A stretch of 64,000 bases of DNA from Mesostigma viride (Eukaryota > Streptophyta > Mesostigmatophyceae > Mesostigmatales > Mesostigmataceae), in contig RPFO01002130.1 in NCBI GenBank assembly GCA_009746045.1, forward strand, positions 27,501-91,500, in the 5' to 3' direction. How positions within the stretch are numbered: position 1 is the first letter of the stretch; every line of letters starts with the position of its first letter. Of the stretch, positions 61,022-64,000 are shown one piece after another. The notes beneath the pieces are model-generated. The model was given only the letters and a program-made list of their open reading frames with translations. It ran no database searches and was not told the DNA's origin. The position numbers were made by a program, and so were the translations under genes.

Positions 61022-61345
61022 CACACGCCGAGTGCACACACGAGGGGTAGAACGTGCATAAATGGTCACCAACGGTCCAACACGCTCGGGCCGACATGGC
61101 CCTCGCCTACAGATGCACGCTGGTCCACTACATCTACAGATGCACGCTGGTCCACTACATTCTACCAAAGGATCAGGACCACTAGTAAAGTACGCGGCGC
61201 GGCGCCCCAAAGGCACCCAATATACCACGGTACTGTTACGAGGACAATAGTGTCCCGGTAGGAGCTACACGTAAACCTAGGGACAACCGAGGCAAAAGAC
61301 CTAATTTACGTCCGTAACTACAACGAATTGTTACGCGACGTAACA
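60905..61345 (-). repeat. LTR-like end of a minus-strand element
   Basis: In minus sense a terminus TGTTACGTCGCG starts at 61345, directly after a purine tract (complement of 61346-61356, ending G-G-G-G-G-G-G-G-A-G-G). That is the arrangement of polypurine tract followed by 3' LTR. The LTR's far end is unclear: CCTCGTAACA ends at 61234, giving 112 bp, but TATA-like and AATAAA motifs further left suggest it may extend to about 60905. It contains a duplicated ACAGATGCACGCTGGTCCAC unit (61109-61158). Confidence 0.45.
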
Positions 61346-61714
61346 CCTCCCCCCCCACAAAGGTAGGGAGCCCTCTCCCTACGCACAGGGAGGAAACAAA
61401 GGAGTAGGAAACCTAATGCACCCAGCACACACCAACACAATCGGCAGGCCATCCAAGATACAAAGCACCAATAGTTCACACGGTCTCCACCACCACGCCG
61501 GGAGGTGTAGGGTTAGCCAGCACCAAGCCTGGTGGTAGGTTCCCCTAACTGCCTGGAACAAAGTCCTTGCCGGGGGGAACGGCACTGGGCAGGACACACA
61601 GGGTAAACAAATCAGCACCAAGGACCAAGAACGACCAGTCAACTGGCCAGAACGTGAGGGCGACTCTATATACCGGAGGGACAACACCCTCAGGTCGGGC
61701 CTAAGGCCCTCTAT

Positions 61715-62480
61715 CTAATGGCCATCCGTCTGGTAGGTACCACGGGAGGCCAGCAGGACATCCAGGTACGCCTGGTAGTGAGACACATCCTCAGCATTGT
61801 CGTGCCTATCTACAGTGAGGAAAACATCGGCCCACACGCCGTCAAGAAAAAGACCCAGGAAGGCCCAGTAATACCTATGCTGCGTAAGAACGACCTGGCC
61901 CCGGGCCCAGTCCAGGAAACCACAGGCAAAGAGGCGTAGGAAAGGCTCTACCGCGATCAGGCAGAGAGCCCGCAGGAGCAGGCGATGGTACCGGATCCGA
62001 GGGCGCATACCCGTCGGGAAAAACAAATCTACCAAGGGCTCCACGTTGGACGGCCACAACCGGATATGCCGAATCTCACGGGAGCGCCACCGACGGGCAC
62101 ACTGTCGCGACCCGAACGTCTCGAGGTAGTCGCTAGCCCGGGGAGGAGGATGACCCCGAGAGTCCAAACCCTGGCCCGGGATGGGCGCTGGACGACGGGC
62201 ATCCCACTCTAGGATGGGCTGAAGGACCGTGCTGTACGTGGCACCCGGCACCGCAGGAAACTCTACCGTAAGGGCATCTGAGGCCGTAATGCCCAGAGGC
62301 GGAGGGTAAGCCCACTGGAACCCGCCGTAGGTGTCCAAGTCATTGTGGCGCCTAGCCCAGCGATACAGGACGCGCCGCACCAGGATCTCACCCTGGAACA
62401 CCGGATCAGCTAAAATAACCATGTCGAAAGGAGGCCGATCAGTCTCAACTGCATGGTAGGCCACGGTCCCGCGGCGCCCG
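61715..62480 (-). CDS. unknown ORF, C-terminal part (minus-strand LTR element)
   Basis: This frame is convincing from about 62480 down to the stop at 61715. It reads F-D-M-V-I-L-A-D-P-V-F-Q-G-E-I, Y-G-G-F-Q-W-A-Y-P-P-P-L-G, V-L-Q-P-I-L-E-W-D-A-R-R-P, R-R-W-R-S-R-E-I-R-H-I-R-L-W-P and W-A-F-L-G-L-F-L-D-G-V-W-A-D-V-F-L. It looks like a folded, Trp/Arg-rich domain, but I recognise no family. It continues the 62445-63950 frame after one frameshift; the upstream part of this frame (to 63280) is a shadow. Confidence 0.45.
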
Positions 62481-63950
62481 ACACACCTGAGAGAAACCGT
62501 AGGACGTGGGCGAAATGGCAAGCTCGGCGGAGGCGCGCGGCAGGTCACACTGGCGGCAGGCGAGCGCAGACATACCATACCCAAAGACAGGCGTGTCGCG
62601 CGACTCCGGAGTCGCATGCACCACAGAAGGGGCCCGATCCCGATCGCCCTCTGACAACTCCCGAAGGGAATCGGCAGCGCGGGTGGCGCGCGGGTCAGCG
62701 CCACTGGACCGAACAACCGCAGCCAAAGATCGCGGGGCCGAAGGGACAGGGGCCGACGAAGGGGTAGGAACCGGCACAGACGCAGAAGGCGCCGGTACAA
62801 CAGGGGGCCGCGTCGGACCCGATGCCGCAGGGGGTCGCGACGGACCTGCCTCCGCAACTGGCGCGCCGGTCTCTGGGGGCGGAGCACCACCAGGCCACAT
62901 GTTGAAAATAGGGCCCGTGGGGACAGGCAATCCGGCATACGACTGGTTACCGTCCAAGCTCCAGTCAGGCACCGGGATCCTCTGCGGAGGACCGCCCTCC
63001 CAAAGCCTGGGAAGACCGCCCGGGTCGCTGAAGAAACCCCGCGAGGGCGGCGCTGACGTGGTGGGCGGCTCGGACGCGGCGGCGACGGGCGCGGCCGCTG
63101 GGACGGTGGACTCGCGCCGAGGCACAGGTACGTCAGTAGCAGGCGCAGAGGTAACCGAAGGCGTAGGAGCCGCAGCAACAGAGGGAGCCGCAGCCTCCGA
63201 GGGCTCGCGCGGCCCGGACGGACCCGTAGACGCCGAGGCGACCGAAGGGGAAGGGGACACAGCTGCGGCAGACACCCCACCTGGCGTGGCTGGAGCGTGC
63301 GCCTGGGCCGCCATGAAGGCCCCGAAGGCCGCCGTCAGGGACTGGATCTGCGCCTGCATCGCAGAAACTGTCGCCGCAAGAGGATCAGGCTCACGACCAG
63401 AGCCCAAAGGGGTAGGCTCCACCGAGGCGCACAGGACCGACCTTGGTGAAGACGGGACAGGGGAAGGCGCCGACACTGAAGAGGAGGACGCCGCAGGGGA
63501 GGCCGAATACTCAGGAGAATACTGTGCCTCTACCGGCGCGTCCGTGGGAGTAGGGTCGCCCAATCCTACGCCCGCTGTCTGGTCTGCTATCTCCATGAGC
63601 TCTACGGCCCGTAGAAGGTCGCAGGGGTTCTCATCTATTTCCGCATCACCCTCGGCCGGAAGCCAGGGGAACACATCCCGTAGGCAGGAGCGGCCCACAG
63701 GGGTAGAAAGGTAGGAAAACACCCTGGGGCACTGGAGAACCGCAGCTATCTGTCCCAGGGCTGGACAGATGGAGCCACATTCTAGCAAACAGTGGCCGGC
63801 ATCGTCGAACCCGTGCAAAACAAGCTGATGCGGTTCAGCAGGGGAGGGACCGTACCACGTGACCCCGAAGAGAGCCGCCCTGCCTAAACCCGAATGCTGG
63901 GCCTGGAGGGCCGGATGCACGACGCCACCCGGGAAACTGGACCGTGACAC
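62445..63950 (-). CDS. unknown Pro/Ala-rich ORF (minus-strand LTR element)
   Basis: 501 codons. The N-terminal ~130 residues look folded (G-V-T-W-Y-G-P-S-P, H-C-L-L-E-C-G-S-I-C-P-A-L-G and V-F-P-W-L-P-A-E-G-D-A). A long Ser/Pro/Ala/Val-rich region follows, with a short coiled-coil-like segment (T-V-S-A-M-Q-A-Q-I-Q-S-L-T-A-A-F). It ends near a frame change into 61715-62480. The position directly upstream of the polypurine tract makes it the last ORF of the element. The first methionine at 63950 may be internal, since the element continues past the window. Confidence 0.45.
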   Translation of the reverse strand: MSRSSFPGGVVHPALQAQHSGLGRAALFGVTWYGPSPAEPHQLVLHGFDDAGHCLLECGSICPALGQIAAVLQCPRVFSYLSTPVGRSCLRDVFPWLPAEGDAEIDENPCDLLRAVELMEIADQTAGVGLGDPTPTDAPVEAQYSPEYSASPAASSSSVSAPSPVPSSPRSVLCASVEPTPLGSGREPDPLAATVSAMQAQIQSLTAAFGAFMAAQAHAPATPGGVSAAAVSPSPSVASASTGPSGPREPSEAAAPSVAAAPTPSVTSAPATDVPVPRRESTVPAAAPVAAASEPPTTSAPPSRGFFSDPGGLPRLWEGGPPQRIPVPDWSLDGNQSYAGLPVPTGPIFNMWPGGAPPPETGAPVAEAGPSRPPAASGPTRPPVVPAPSASVPVPTPSSAPVPSAPRSLAAVVRSSGADPRATRAADSLRELSEGDRDRAPSVVHATPESRDTPVFGYGMSALACRQCDLPRASAELAISPTSYGFSQVCRAPRDRGLPCS

Positions 63951-64000
63951 CCAACGGCCCGGAAGGGCTTCGAAGTACAGCTCAGGGTCCGGTAGGGGCA

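Larger units (their letters stand above)
61346..64000 (-). mobile_element. minus-strand LTR element, 3' part, continues beyond window
   Basis: Upstream (in element sense) of the polypurine tract at 61346-61356 lie a ~350 bp non-coding stretch and a Pro/Ala-rich coding region (61715-63950) that runs to the edge of the window. No gag knuckle, RT or integrase is visible here, so only the element's last ORF is covered. Confidence 0.45.

Noticed and set aside
60770-61345. Gypsy 3' LTR
   Set aside because: I compared this region by eye with 49373-49963 and found no match beyond TGTTACG; a 3' LTR is absent or too diverged to see.
62506-63714. 402-codon plus-strand Gly/Ala-rich frame
   Set aside because: Antisense to the Pro/Ala-rich minus-strand ORF. 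The minus strand is preferred because it agrees with the polypurine tract and LTR orientation and continues into a folded-looking domain.

Overview
This 64 kb window looks like repeat-rich nuclear DNA of a eukaryote, most likely a green alga. That is an inference. It rests on GT-AG introns, Copia, Gypsy and LINE retrotransposons, DNA transposons with terminal inverted repeats (TIRs), very long microsatellites and a tubulin-tyrosine-ligase-like gene. No bacterial operons, tRNAs or rRNAs were recognised. Only one gene (3129-4943, TTL family) looks like an ordinary host gene. Nearly everything else is mobile DNA, much of it nested.

Layout. 1-6.1 kb: two copies of one poly(A) LINE family (74-276 minus, 394-2827 plus), the TTL-like gene, and a 5'-truncated fragment of a second LINE family (5521-6100). 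6.7-8 kb: a minus-strand LTR-element remnant. 8372-19866: a full-length but frameshifted APE-type LINE with an 11 bp target-site duplication (TSD) and a 282 bp tetranucleotide tail. It is interrupted by a 1449 bp tandem LTR-like repeat (10795-13974) and by a TTAA-flanked DNA transposon with a PHD finger (16415-19068). 20936-27089: an apparently intact Copia element with LTRs identical by eye and the unusual domain order IN-PR-RT-RH, sitting in the 5' region of an ORF1-only LINE. 28717-44267: a second ORF1-only LINE. It contains site-targeted copies of another LINE (30.3-31.7 kb) and a minus-strand LINE (31763-43890). That minus-strand LINE in turn contains a TTAA transposon (32539-34258) and an 8.6 kb two-gene DNA transposon (34841-43454). 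46253-48188: a third ORF1-only LINE. 48644-49376: a (GTT)n array abutting the 5' LTR of a Gypsy element (49373 to about 60.9 kb). The Gypsy integrase gene is split by an internally deleted Copia element (56692-58854). 61-64 kb: the 3' part of a minus-strand LTR element running off the window.

The most interesting system is the 8.6 kb transposon at 34841-43454. It has perfect 28 bp TIRs and a 5 bp TSD (CTCAG). Arrays of an 8 bp unit (CGGTGCAA) lie near both ends in inverted orientation, and a second inverted pair of arrays forms a central palindrome. Two spliced genes diverge from that palindrome. One is an 1125-residue transposase-like protein carrying V-D-G-G-G-D-N and G-H-T-H-N-D-A-D-Q motifs; the other is a partner protein of unknown function. 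Removing the element and one TSD restores the interrupted LINE reading frame, which confirms its boundaries.

Coordinates of insertion ends come from reading flanking duplications by eye. Family names rest on motifs, not on database searches.
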